From Stephanodiscus triporus (lineage: Eukaryota > Bacillariophyta > Thalassiosirophyceae > Thalassiosirales > Thalassiosiraceae), in assembly GCA_036939755.1 (NCBI GenBank), contig JALLAZ010000324.1, positions 1-20,303 of the forward strand: DNA of 20,303 bases, written 5' to 3'. Position 1 is the first letter of the stretch. Every line of letters starts with the position of its first letter. A program made the translations under genes and the position numbers. The notes below the pieces were generated by a model that was not told where the DNA came from, made no database searches, and worked only from the letters and a program-made list of their open reading frames with translations. Of the stretch, positions 1-8,157 are shown one piece after another.

Positions 1-490
1 GATCTTTACATCGCGGCAAGTTAATCCAATAATCGCCATCGTTTTTTATCTTATCAGGAGATGAATAGGCCGGGGGTAACTTCCCGTGCGCAGCTTGGCA
101 AATGACATCAGGCGGAAGTTTCATTTGATCCGAGGAACGTCCGCGCGTCAGCATGCGATCGATGGCAACGAGCTCGGCATGGCGGGTGGCATCGCGGGTG
201 GCATTGACTTGATTGGATCCGTGAGATATAATTACCGAGGGCGACGATGCGTAGGCATCGTTGGAGCTGTTCTGAGGATGCGGCGATGATGACGTCGTGT
301 CGATGTCTGCCACGTCGCGCAACACGATGATGCAACCGACTGGGACTTCCCCTATCTCGAGAGCATTTTCAGCCACGCGAAGTGCTTGTCTCATGAAGTA
401 GGTCTCTAGCTCTGGATTGCGTTGTTCAATGTTGTTTTCATCTCTGACTTCATCGCCTTTGCCGCCGCGCTGACGAGTAATGTCCGCCAT
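1..490 (-). CDS. ADAT2: tRNA-specific adenosine deaminase (ADAT2/TadA-like), 5' part, cut by left edge
   Basis: This family converts A34 to inosine in tRNA anticodons, in eukaryotes as the catalytic subunit of the ADAT2/ADAT3 dimer. Reading from the ATG at 490-488, the frame stays open for 163 codons to the edge. Residues about 29-56 form the first cytidine-deaminase-fold helix and strand, including EIGEVPVGC at 45-53. Residues 98-110 read TRDATRHAELVAI, with His104 as zinc ligand and Glu106 as proton shuttle. The NxTRxATRHAE form is closer to ADAT2 than to bacterial TadA. The PCxxC zinc motif must lie left of the window. A Ser/Asn/Asp-rich insert of about 27 residues (58-84) separates the GEVPVGC strand from the HAE helix, and a second spacer follows the helix. 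The gene is divergent from the carrier at 703, with about 210 bases between them. No intron is seen in the visible part. The family call is firm; ADAT2 versus an organellar TadA is less so. Confidence 0.82.
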   Translation of the reverse strand, partial: MADITRQRGGKGDEVRDENNIEQRNPELETYFMRQALRVAENALEIGEVPVGCIIVLRDVADIDTTSSSPHPQNSSNDAYASSPSVIISHGSNQVNATRDATRHAELVAIDRMLTRGRSSDQMKLPPDVICQAAHGKLPPAYSSPDKIKNDGDYWINLPRCKD

Positions 491-702
491 GAAATTAGTA
501 AGGTTGGGACTTTATTACTCCACACACAGGTTGTGCTCGCAGCAAAAACAGTAAGGAGAGGAGGCTCGCTCAGCGAGAGGAGGAGGGCTTTTTACCACAT
601 ACCTATTCCTAAGTAGACTATGTACGTTGGCCATATTGGCAGCGCTAGCAGAGCAGGCAAGACAGCAAACTCTTCTCTCTCTCGCTACTGGAGGTCGCAA
701 CC
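491..702. promoter_or_regulatory. Divergent intergenic region between ADAT2-like and carrier genes
   Basis: This gap separates two start codons facing away from each other, so it should hold both promoters. A CT-rich tract (about 671-690) lies just ahead of the carrier ATG, whose context gcaaccATGg is favourable for eukaryotic initiation. I see no convincing TATA box or named element. The promoter role is inferred from gene orientation only. Confidence 0.4.
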
Positions 703-2066
703 ATGGCCACTGGGAAGTCACGACATGCGATCACATTCATGATATGCGTTTCTATTCGAATAATAAGGACAGGTGATGCATTCCATGTGATCAATCAATG
801 TCAGCCGCCAATCACAAGAACTTGCCTTCAAGTGAAAGACGAGGATTCGAGTTGGATTTCGGAAAGGCGGGCCTTTCTCAAAAGCACTTCTACCACATCA
901 TCATCCGTAATATTAATTTCGTTGATAGCGACAGCTCCGAAAGTTTTGGCTTCAACTGATTCAGACGAACTGTCAACTCCGACAGGTTTTGATTTGGCCG
1001 AGTTGGACGTACTTGCCTTGACATCCGAAGAAACGGCGACGACGCCTTCCATATCAGAAGGGACGCTGGTTATTTCCGAGCCTCGTCCGACTAGAGATAC
1101 AATTAATGTCAAATCCGTGCGCAACGATGAGAAGAAGAAATCAGCCGATCCAAGGTTCTTCATAGCAGGGGGAGCATCTGCTGCTATTTCGCACGGGGTC
1201 ACTACTCCTATAGATGTTGTCAAAACCAGAATGCAAAGTGACTCCGCCCTAGCAGCCATCTCTCCGTCTGAAGCAGCAATTAAGATTGTCAAAGACGATG
1301 GGCCAAGAGCACTGCTTGCAGGACTTGGACCAACAGTAATTGGATATGGCATTGAAGGCGCTTTGAAATTTGGTGTGTACGAGAGTTTGAAGAATCCATT
1401 TCTTTCCTTATTTTCCGGAGGATCCAGTAGTGAAGCTTATCTAGCGGCAGCGGCGTGCGCAGGTGCCCTGGCTAGTATAGTTCTTTGCCCAATGGAGGAG
1501 ACAAGAATACGCTTGGTCACCGATCCCACGTTTGGGAATGGTCTACTTGATGGCCTTCCGAAGCTGTTAAAAGAAGATGGAGTACTCTCACCATTCCGGA
1601 GAGGGATGGCACCCATGCTGGTTAAGCAGGTTCCATATACGATCGGGAAGCAGGTAAGTGGTCAAGGATCCTATCAATTGATATCAATAGGATGAATCTT
1701 TCCAGTTGTGTCGTTCTCATCGTTCTTCAGGTTTCATTCGACTTGTTCGCATCTCTGCTTTATAGTACGCTGATTGGGCTGTCATTTGTACCGCAAAAAA
1801 AAATAGCGCTTGAAGTGGAGATTGGCGCGGCGATTTGTGCTAGCGTCATGGCGTGTCTGGCGAGTCACCCCGGGGACGTGTTGCTTACTGCCGCCTACAA
1901 AAATGGTGGTGATCAAAATAATGTTGCTGCAATTGTCAATGAGGGAGGACGATTTTTCCGGGGTCTTAACGCCAGATTCATCCACGTTGGATGCATCATC
2001 ACCTTACAATTAGTTCTCTACGATCAGATTAAGCAGGCTCTAGGATTGCCAGCTAGTGGAAGTTAG
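703..2066 (+). CDS. Phosphate-carrier-like SLC25 family protein with plastid-type presequence (2 exons)
   Basis: Exons are 703-1653 and 1731-2066, joined in phase 0 to give 428 residues; a GTAAGT donor and TTCAG acceptor bound the 77-base intron. Three carrier repeats begin near residues 152, 245 and 345. Their signature turns are PIDVVK (169-174), PMEETR (263-268) and PGDVLL (364-369). The third lacks the basic residue, as in mitochondrial phosphate carriers, and KQVPYT and GYGIEGALKFGVYE also fit that subfamily. The likely role is phosphate transport with H+ across an organelle inner membrane. The roughly 150-residue N-terminus is unusual: a hydrophobic start ending GDA-F at 24-27 (diatom plastid-import style), then ERRAFLK at 54-60, a hydrophobic run and an APKVLA ending near residue 83. 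I therefore infer a plastid location. Subfamily assignment is from motifs only; another organic-anion carrier remains possible. Confidence 0.85.
1654..1730 (+). other. Intron of the carrier gene (77 bases, phase 0)
   Basis: It opens with GTAAGTG after CAG and closes with CGTTCTTCAG. Removal joins ...YTIGKQ to VSFDLFAS..., which restores the third carrier repeat. Read-through gives a premature TGA at 1693-1695. Both splice sites match the eukaryotic consensus well. Confidence 0.85.
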
Positions 2067-2273
2067 TTCTCGCTCCCCACTGAGGGCGTTTCTCAAAAAT
2101 GATTGGGTTGCAGGCTTTCATGATGTGGAAGGTGAGGGTGACTTGGTCATACCGGAACAAGTGTTAAGCGGTCAGATCTATCAAAGCCAGAAGCAATTGA
2201 CGAGAGGGAAGCAGGCTATTGAAGAGCTTGTGTCAGAGTCAGTAGATTGTCTTCAATTGCTTAGCTTATATAT

Positions 2274-4068
2274 TTAGATATCGATTATGTATGATTGAAA
2301 TTTCGCCAATGCTGTCGGTAGAAGTTCAATTTTCCGAAGAGAAAAGGTGATGACAAACGAACAGGCCGATTCACCTTCACCCATTGACATGACTCGGTGC
2401 TCCGCCCGAATCACTGACGCTCTTGTGGGGTCAGAAAAACACAGTCCCGTCATTCCACTTGCAAATGGAGGCATCATGTATCCATTTTTATTGCCATCCA
2501 TCAATAATTTGAACGATAAACCTTTCACCTCTTTACCGAATTCATCGTTTCTCTTTGGGTCAATACTCCTTGCACTGAAAACGACCATGCGTGGGGTTCC
2601 GATGCCAAGAGATATACGCATGCAGATGCCTTTTTCACTTTTGGCGCCACCGTAATCGCCATGAAGCCCCATGGACTCACTCTGTTGGTATTTTATGGCA
2701 TACATTGAATATACATCCTCTGGGTGTTTACCCAGGTCACGAAGCATACGTTCAATACCGTCATGGAATCTCTTGTGGATCTTGCAGTTATCGCTGTACG
2801 CCGAAAAATTGGAAGCTTGGATGGATTAACCGGATCAATGTCAGTCCGCATATTGAGAGAATTATATACTCTAATGGGAGAAGTACTCCTGAATACATTC
2901 CTTGATGCTATAGAATCTTTCTTTGTTGGCATTCTCATGTAAAAGAAAAGGATGCTCACATAATTGCGCATGAGTTCACGAGTGGTTTGTGAAATATTGC
3001 AAACGACTTGAACGTTCTGTTTGTAAAAAGTGATTCGATTCTTTTCTTCAATGTCGACAACATACCTACTAACACATTTCTCAACCGCTGGGAAAGTGTT
3101 TTCAAGCGAATGATGCGCAGGCTTGCCTTCTGCAAAGTACCATTTTTTGGAGAGTTCTCCTTTGGTAAGAGTCCTATAGTCCTGAATAATCTCACTTCGT
3201 AGAGCATCAATGGAAGAGTCTTGTCCGAAGGGTGGCGCCATCTTGTTGTTGATCACAGCGCCTTGTCCGATGGGCGGTTCCGTCTCCTTCTCGATTATTG
3301 GAGATGGGCAAATTTCCTCAAATATTTTCAGTCTCTTACGATGACCCTGCACAGGCGAGGCGACGACGGCGGGATCAGTCATCCATTCTTCTTTGATGGA
3401 CTCTTGCTGGGTTTCTTTGAAGGATTCTCGCTGTGGTTCTCGGAGTGGTACAAGCTCCTTCTTCCCGTGGGCATAGGTACCTAAGTGGCGAATTCATTAA
3501 TCAAATGGGGAAGAAGCATAAAGGGTATGAGGAGTTGAAAATGCGGGAATGATGTTTTCATCATTTGAATAATCACACAATCCTCACAGTTTGTGCTGTA
3601 AGGACATGCTCTGGCGCCCCCCTCCTCGTAGTAGATGCACATATCCGTCTTGTCCTTTGCGAGCCATTCGGGGGCAGCATAGCCACGGCGACCCCTCTCA
3701 TCATCACGAGGGACAGCGATGGCGGCGTATTCCGCGAATGGATTGTCGTCACGATGGCCTGTGGCGTTTCGATTGCCCGCGGCGTTTCGATTGCTAGCGG
3801 CGTTGCGAGGGACCGCGGCGTTTTGATTGCCCGTGGCATTCTGATTGCTAGCGGCGTCGCGAGGGACCTCGTCGTCACAAGGGACCTCATCGTCACAAGG
3901 GACCGTGTCGTTTCGATGGCCCGTGGCGTCATGAGGGACCGCGGCGTCGCGAGGGTCCTTGTCGTCACGAGGGACCTCATTGTCACAAGGGACCGCATCG
4001 TTTCGATGGCCCGTGGCGTCACGAGGGACCACAGCGTTTCGATTGCCAGCGGCGTTTCGATGGCCCAT
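2274..4068 (-). CDS. CCCH zinc finger protein with probable Fe(II)/2OG oxygenase-like C-terminus (3 exons)
   Basis: Proposed exons on the minus strand are 4068-3579, 3480-2960 and 2780-2274, giving about 505 residues. Exon 1 encodes a degenerate Arg/Asn/Asp repeat (residues 1-100), then KTDMC and a Cys-rich stretch. Splicing of the 98-base intron (GTGTGA...CTTAG) completes Cys164 and adds TYAHGKKEL, making a TTP-like finger: Cys144-x10-Cys155-x8-Cys164-x3-His168. Exon 2 has a charged linker. Exon 3 has GLHGDYGG (His377, Asp379), ISLGIGTPRMVVF and a later His465 before a hydrophobic strand, the order HxD...H of a double-stranded beta-helix dioxygenase such as the AlkB class. Intron 2 (2959-2781, GTGAGC...GCAAG) is less certain, but some junction is required because the frame changes there. 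The frame stays open without a Met from 4068 up to a stop at 4311-4309, so the true start may lie in an upstream exon. RNA binding is inferred from the finger; oxygenase activity is tentative. Confidence 0.62.
3481..3578 (-). other. Intron 1 of the CCCH gene (98 bases, phase 1)
   Basis: On the minus strand the intron starts GTGTGATT and ends in a pyrimidine-rich stretch closing CACTTAG. It splits the codon of the last zinc-binding cysteine (T|GT). Joining yields CEDCTYAHGKKEL, a convincing CCCH finger end, which supports both borders strongly. Confidence 0.72.
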
Positions 4069-4160
4069 GGCATCACGAGGGACCGCGGCATTTCGATTGC
4101 CAGCGGCATTTCGATGGCCCGTGGAGTCGCGAGGGACCGCGGCGTTTCGAGGCAGGGGGC
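3755..4160. repeat. Degenerate tandem repeat inside exon 1 of the CCCH gene
   Basis: Many imperfect copies of two alternating short blocks occur here. On the plus strand they read like GCGAGGGACC-GCGGC and TTTCGAT(T/G)GCC-(C/A)G(T/C)GGC. Most block lengths are multiples of three, so on the minus strand they encode alternating VPRDA, TGHRN and AAGNRN type units. The frame stays open across the whole tract, which suggests it is translated. Confidence 0.75.
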
Positions 4161-4311
4161 TCAGGGGGGGTGGCTTACTGGGGGCATTCTGCTCAGCAAT
4201 GCTGCTGTTTGTGTGGTTCTGTGGAGACTGGGTTTTTGGCGCATACTCTATTGTACTGTTAACTAGAGTAGGGGATTTTCTGGCACAGTAAATTCCTCCA
4301 AAATACCATTA

Positions 4312-4803
4312 TCAGCGTTGCCATAGCGCAACACAATAGATATCCATTTCCCTGCTGAGGTGAGTGGCCCCCAGTGCCAACAAGGGAGGGGCGAAAGGAA
4401 GGCGAGGGGCGGCGGCGGCATTGAAGGCAGGGGTAGGGGTCGTCGGCGGCGGCAGCGACGGCGGTGAAGACGGCATCGAGGGGAGTCGCGGTTGTCGCCC
4501 GAGGCACAGCCAGAGCCCAAAATATTGCCGAAAATCACCCTCGAAAGGCGTCAGCGGCTAAAAAAAAAACGAACGCGCGGGCGTTCGATCCCGCGAGCCC
4601 TTAGGGAAGATGGTTTGATGGGGGAGGGGTCCTGTAGGAGGGATCCTATAATCTGGGGGGTAGAGGACGAGATGAGGAGGAGGGGGTTAGGAGGGGGGAC
4701 ATTGTTTTTTTTTCGTCGTTGGGGGGGGGGGATGATTGCTCACTGCTCTAACCTTGATTGTGATATCATCTTCGTTCTCTCGGTGCACAGATAATCCCGA
4801 CAA
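4312..4803. other. G-rich, low-complexity stretch with no convincing gene
   Basis: The plus strand carries GGC/GGG-rich blocks at about 4370-4490, an A9 run near 4560 and a G10 run near 4725-4734. A 6-bp GC hairpin with an 8-base loop sits near 4575-4595. It may hold an upstream exon and the promoter of the minus-strand CCCH gene, but no splice junction convinced me. Confidence 0.4.
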
Positions 4804-5250
4804 ATGCCACAGAACTGGTGCAACAAGTCAAGCACGGCCGACCGTGCCATACAGGCAAATTTGTTATTTGGAGGAAGCAAACTCCTTCTACACGGGGATG
4901 ATAGGGTTAAGCAGTGTAATGTTTATGAGGAGGAATTGCAGGACAGAAAGGTCGGTGTGGCCGATCAAGCGGAATCGATTGCATTAGTGAAGGACATTAC
5001 TGCCATCAAGAACAGTACATTCATTTCTGCTGACTTTATGGATTTTTCTGTACAACGAATGTGCCAATGCTGCCAAGCTAGCACTAAACGAGACCGAAAA
5101 AGGAATACGATGAGGAGGCATGGCCAAATTGTGTTGGCATGTTCCCAAACACACACTGTTTTGATTGTGCATTGTTTGAATTTGGAACGGGTGGGTACCT
5201 TCAGGAACCAGCCAGTTGCCTCTGTGGGGTCAACAAACACAAAGGATCTT
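4804..5250 (+). pseudogene. 5' part of a cysteine-rich gene, interrupted by apparent frame changes
   Basis: No single frame gives a sensible protein, but three frames in turn do. From 4804 to about 5046 one frame is open, passing EEELQDRKVGVADQAE and ending near ADFMDF. From about 5048 to 5097 the next frame reads LYNECANAAKLALNETEK. From about 5099 to 5245 the third frame reads EEAWPNCVGMFPNTHCFDC and further Cys residues. The first two switches coincide with a T5 run (5043-5047) and an A5 run (about 5096-5100). That pattern is typical of single-base indels from gene decay or from sequencing error in homopolymers. The third switch, into the downstream HTH frame, could instead be a short intron of about 60 bases (GTACCT near 5195 to TTTAG near 5254). 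I do not recognise the family. Whether the gene is dead or only misread cannot be decided here. Confidence 0.45.
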
Positions 5251-5830
5251 TAGAGTGCTTGATTGTTTGAAGAAAAAATACTCCGAAAAGGAATGCAACT
5301 TTGAAGGATGTTCCGAACGTAGGTATTTCTTCAGTGGATGGTGCCGAGCTCATTATGACGCATTTGCTCAAATTCGTGTGAACTGTCCATTTTGCTTCAC
5401 TGATTTGCTTATGCGAGATAAACGTGGCCACTCGGCGGATAATTTAAAGGGATGTACCAAACTCAAGAATCCCACTTGTGTGAATCAATGCAGAGCCTTC
5501 AGTGATGAAGGGGTGAGGTGCACAAACCCCAGGTACAGTAGGTCTGGTAAGGCAAAATATCCTACTTGCGGAGGGACGAATGGGTGTACCAGAGGATACA
5601 CCTATACTTGGCCACCAGGCAAGACCCACAACTTCATCCGTCCAAAGGGGGGTGTGACGGGCAAGGTCCGGAAGAGGTATTCTGTGGATGAAAAGATCGC
5701 GCTCCTTGAGGAGTATGGCCGTCTCAAGCTCCTGGATCCAAACATCCACAACATCACTGCGGCGGAGGAGCTCGGTATCGCTAAGAGCCTGCTGTGCAGG
5801 TGGAAAAAGCAATTCGGCAGCTCCACATAA
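5216..5830 (+). CDS. Cys-rich zinc-binding protein with C-terminal Psq/CENP-B-like helix-turn-helix (C-terminal part)
   Basis: This frame has no upstream ATG; it opens at 5180 and is probably the 3' part of the frame-changing gene to its left, so the stated start is only nominal. ECNFEGCSERR...GWCRAHY (from about 5294) is a small zinc-knuckle pattern, C-x4-C...C-x2-H. It is followed by further Cys pairs (NCPFC, PTCVNQC, PTCGGTNGC). The last 50 residues, from RKRYSVDEKIALLEEYGR to KSLLCRWKKQF, have the layout of a Psq/CENP-B-type helix-turn-helix, found in DNA-binding proteins and transposase N-termini. DNA binding is inferred. The gene may be a domesticated transposase relative or a lineage-specific transcription factor; no catalytic domain is visible. 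It ends at a TAA with AT-rich sequence after it. Confidence 0.55.
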   Translation: MPLWGQQTQRIFRVLDCLKKKYSEKECNFEGCSERRYFFSGWCRAHYDAFAQIRVNCPFCFTDLLMRDKRGHSADNLKGCTKLKNPTCVNQCRAFSDEGVRCTNPRYSRSGKAKYPTCGGTNGCTRGYTYTWPPGKTHNFIRPKGGVTGKVRKRYSVDEKIALLEEYGRLKLLDPNIHNITAAEELGIAKSLLCRWKKQFGSST

Positions 5831-6243
5831 ATTAAGGATTACTTTATATACAATGGAGGGAGTCTGCTTATTGCCCGCTTTCGGTAGCTCATAATCTAAT
5901 TATCATCAATTTAATGTCAATTCAACGACCGTTTCTTCTCTCTGTTATATTGGAAGTCAATTGAAGTCATTACTGGAATTGCGGAATACGAGTGATCGTA
6001 TCTCTGAGAGAGGACTTTGCTTCTTTTGCTTTGGCCTGCTTGTTGGTTGGCACAACGCTCACCGTGTGGTATTGGACTTGTGCTGTGTCGCTGCAAATCA
6101 TCTGGGAGGTGTTCCACACTAAACGATATCTCATTCATCGGTATCTAGGACTGTGAATCCGTCGCAGACGATCCGACCAAGATCAACAAACACTACTCAG
6201 GCTTAAGTGGGGTATACATGACCGGGAGAGGAAAGGCTTCTGA
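5831..6243. other. Intergenic stretch without a recognisable gene
   Basis: This AT-richer gap lies between the 3' ends of two convergent genes (HTH gene on plus, bestrophin on minus). Short open frames are present on both strands, but none has a recognisable motif. GAAGTC occurs twice around an AATT near 5955-5970. I see no RNA gene. Confidence 0.5.
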
Positions 6244-7653
6244 TTAAACCTTTTTTGCGTCCCCGCTGTTCTCGTTGTCATTATCAGGGTAGACAGACGC
6301 GATAAAATCAACAGCGTCGCACACTCCATCTGAGTACTGTCGCAGGGGCAAGATATTGAACGGCTCCTCGAGCTGCACGCTGTTTGCGGATGGAAGAGGA
6401 AAAGAGTTCCCGGTCAGCAGTTTCGTTTTTCACTTCGTTTGCCTTCTAAAAACATGCACAGAACATCAACCCCTCCTCCCCGCCCGAACTCACCTGATAT
6501 CCTCGATCCCCATGATGGTGTACGATATTCCTATCGTCGCCGGGAGCGTCCATAGGGGACCGCAGGCGGCGTATATCGCGAACGGGATCATATTGGACCA
6601 GACGAAGAGCAGCCTCGATGCGTGACGCGTGAAGCAGGTGGGTATCGGCGTCCTCAGCAGACCCTCGCATGCACCGAGGCTCGAGATGAGCCGCCGCACC
6701 TGAGCGTCCATCTCGCGTTCTTCCGCTCCCCCGCGGCCGCTACGCGCGATGATCCCCCGCACGAGCGTGGCGACTCCAAGCGGGACGTTCGACCCGTCGC
6801 GATACCACGCGCAGATCCTGATTAGGTCCTCGTCGAAGCGCTCGTCGTTACGGTATACGTCCGTCATCTCCGCGCGGTATTCGGCGTAGACCCGCTCACG
6901 CATGTCAGGATCGGACCGGCGCAGGCCCGGATGATTGCCCTTCTCGTTCAGGTGGAACGTGAGGGCCACAGAGTAGGCCTTTATCAGGAGGAGAGTCCGG
7001 TCCACGTCCCTCCGCGACGTCATCCACATGAGCGCGTTGGCGGCCAGATCCCTCGACGCGGCATTGACCTCGCCGAGCCGCCGACGTCCGTCGGCGTACC
7101 GGCCATAGCTCGCGTTGAGACGGAATCCCGTCAGGAGGGCGATGGCGGTGGTCCCCGCCGCGACCGCGGACGTCCCGCTCGCGTCCATGCAAATAGTCGC
7201 GGCGGGATCGATCGCCACGACCTCGTTGTGGTATATCAACATCGACGTCACTATCGACGTGACGAAGAAGTCGGGGAACATCAGGCGCTGGAACGGGCTC
7301 GCGCCGAACGTCGTCAGGACGTGCCTGATCCTGCGGTAGACGCTCTTGTGACTGTCCCAGTGCGTCGTGGTGTAATTCAGCTCGCGGGTCGGGTCGATCC
7401 TGCGCCTGCGCTTGATGCGGCCGTCGTAGACGCCGTCGATGCAGTACATGCTGTCGGGAGAGGTTCGCGAGTCGCGGGGGATGTAGAATTCGGATGGCGC
7501 CGTCGCGGGATAGAGCGTCGTCGTCGTCGTCGTCCCGATCGCCTTCGTCGGCGTCGATGCCGGCGTTGTCGACGACGCCCTCGCGAAAGGTCGGGACAGA
7601 ACGCGCCAGGAAAAAGATGGGGACGTCTTTCTAAGCAGCAGCATGGCGTTCAT
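6244..7653 (-). CDS. Bestrophin-like anion channel (2 exons)
   Basis: Exons are 7653-6494 and 6379-6244, about 431 residues; the 114-base intron has an AG|GTGAGT donor and an AAACAG acceptor and is in phase 2. Splicing joins GIEDI to SVQLEEPFNILPL, the conserved C-terminal bestrophin motif that follows the last membrane helix. Earlier hallmarks are FRLNASYGRYADGRR (about residues 180-195) and PIPTCFTRHASRLL (about 335-350). Bestrophins form pentameric chloride or bicarbonate channels; in algae, thylakoid members supply bicarbonate to the carbon-concentrating mechanism, which is a plausible role here. The Ser/Thr/Arg-rich N-terminus (MNAMLLLRKTSPSFSWRV...) looks like an organelle transit peptide, but lacks the clear Ala-Phe site seen in two neighbours, so plastid or mitochondrial targeting is open. 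The coding DNA is GC-rich, unlike the AT-rich flanks. Confidence 0.87.
6380..6493 (-). other. Intron of the bestrophin-like gene (114 bases, phase 2)
   Basis: On the minus strand it begins GTGAGTTCGG directly after ATCAG and ends ATCCGCAAACAG. Without splicing the frame stops within one codon (TGA at the donor). With splicing it continues into the canonical EEPF...LPL motif and a 45-residue tail. Confidence 0.88.
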
Positions 7654-7929
7654 CTTCTAGGTTTGGCTATTCGGCTTTGGAAAGCGCTCCTTGTTCGGAG
7701 TTCGGATGGTCGTCGGCGGAAGCCATGTTGGGGGGGGGGATTTCGATGAAAATGAATTCGTACGATTACGTATCGTAGATAGTATCGTAGGAATTTCTGG
7801 AGGGTCAATCTTTTTTTGCAGCGACCTCAAAAAACAACTGAAGAAAAATTACAACCTCAACCATTTCGCACGGAGTATTAGTATTTCGACACAATGACTG
7901 CGTCCGCGACCCCCAGACACCTATCGTTG

Positions 7930-7952
7930 GAAAGCTGAGACTGTCAGCTTTC
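7930..7952. repeat. Perfect 9-bp inverted repeat
   Basis: GAAAGCTGA and TCAGCTTTC flank the 5-base loop GACTG. It would form a stable hairpin in either transcript and is followed by T-rich sequence. Confidence 0.8.
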
Positions 7953-8005
7953 TTTATGTGTCATTAGTTTTGGGTGGTAAAATGACCAGTTTACTAATTA
8001 AATGC

Positions 8006-8079
8006 GGTCTTATTAGAAGTATTCTTTTTGCGGAAACCAACCCGCAAAAAGATCGAGAAGGCCGCAGTGTATTAAGACC
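8006..8079. repeat. 74-base nested inverted repeat (cruciform or structured RNA)
   Basis: The ends GGTCTTA (8006-8012) and TAAGACC (8073-8079) pair over 7 bp. Inside is a perfect 10-bp hairpin, CTTTTTGCGG (8024-8033) with CCGCAAAAAG (8042-8051), around an 8-base loop. Total length and a 7-bp closing stem recall a tRNA, but no T-arm or D-arm consensus is present. It ends 78 bases before the RNA ligase ATG. Function is unknown. Confidence 0.7.
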
Positions 8080-8157
8080 AAGATGTCCTTAGTGTACGAC
8101 TGACAGCCATGAAGTCAAGCGTGCATTCATAATTTGCCAGAGCCAACCTTCCCAAGA

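Larger units (their letters stand above)
7654..8157. other. Intergenic region between bestrophin and RNA ligase starts
   Basis: This gap separates two divergent genes. The left half holds a G9-10 run (about 7730-7739) and short repeats of GTATCGTAG near 7766-7790. The right half holds two palindromic structures listed separately. No ORF with recognisable content is seen. Confidence 0.5.

Noticed and set aside
2056..2277. A 73-codon plus-strand frame overlapping the end of the carrier gene
   Set aside because: It overlaps the carrier stop in another frame, has no motif and ends in the convergent intergenic gap. No support for a gene.
3573..4109. A 178-codon minus-strand frame over the repeat
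   Set aside because: It is an alternative frame of the same tandem repeat, with Leu/Thr/Ser-rich sequence and no domain; it loses the KTDMC...C zinc finger.
3755..4160. CRISPR-like array, because of regular short repeats
   Set aside because: Repeats are adjacent and degenerate without unique spacers of constant length, and they preserve a coding frame in a eukaryotic gene.
3565..4266. A 233-codon repetitive plus-strand frame
   Set aside because: The same repeat is open in several frames. Only the minus-strand frame continues into a zinc finger after splicing, so that strand is preferred.
4570..4610. GCGTTCGATCCCGCG looked like the T-arm of a tRNA
   Set aside because: The stem pairs only if the loop is 8 bases (CGTTCGAT), which does not fit a T-loop. 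No acceptor, D or anticodon arm could be placed upstream within tRNA distance.
5945..5975. GAAGTC-AATT-GAAGTC as a palindromic operator
   Set aside because: The two GAAGTC copies are direct, not inverted, and too short to mean anything alone.
6931..7749. A 272-codon open frame on the plus strand
   Set aside because: It is antisense to the bestrophin-like gene, Arg/Val-rich and without motifs, as expected from the opposite strand of GC-rich coding DNA.
8006..8079. A complete tRNA gene, because of the 74-base length and 7-bp end stem
   Set aside because: No GTTCRAAT-type T-loop, no D-loop GG and no anticodon stem in the right place. The inner 10-bp hairpin does not match cloverleaf geometry. 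Kept only as an inverted repeat.
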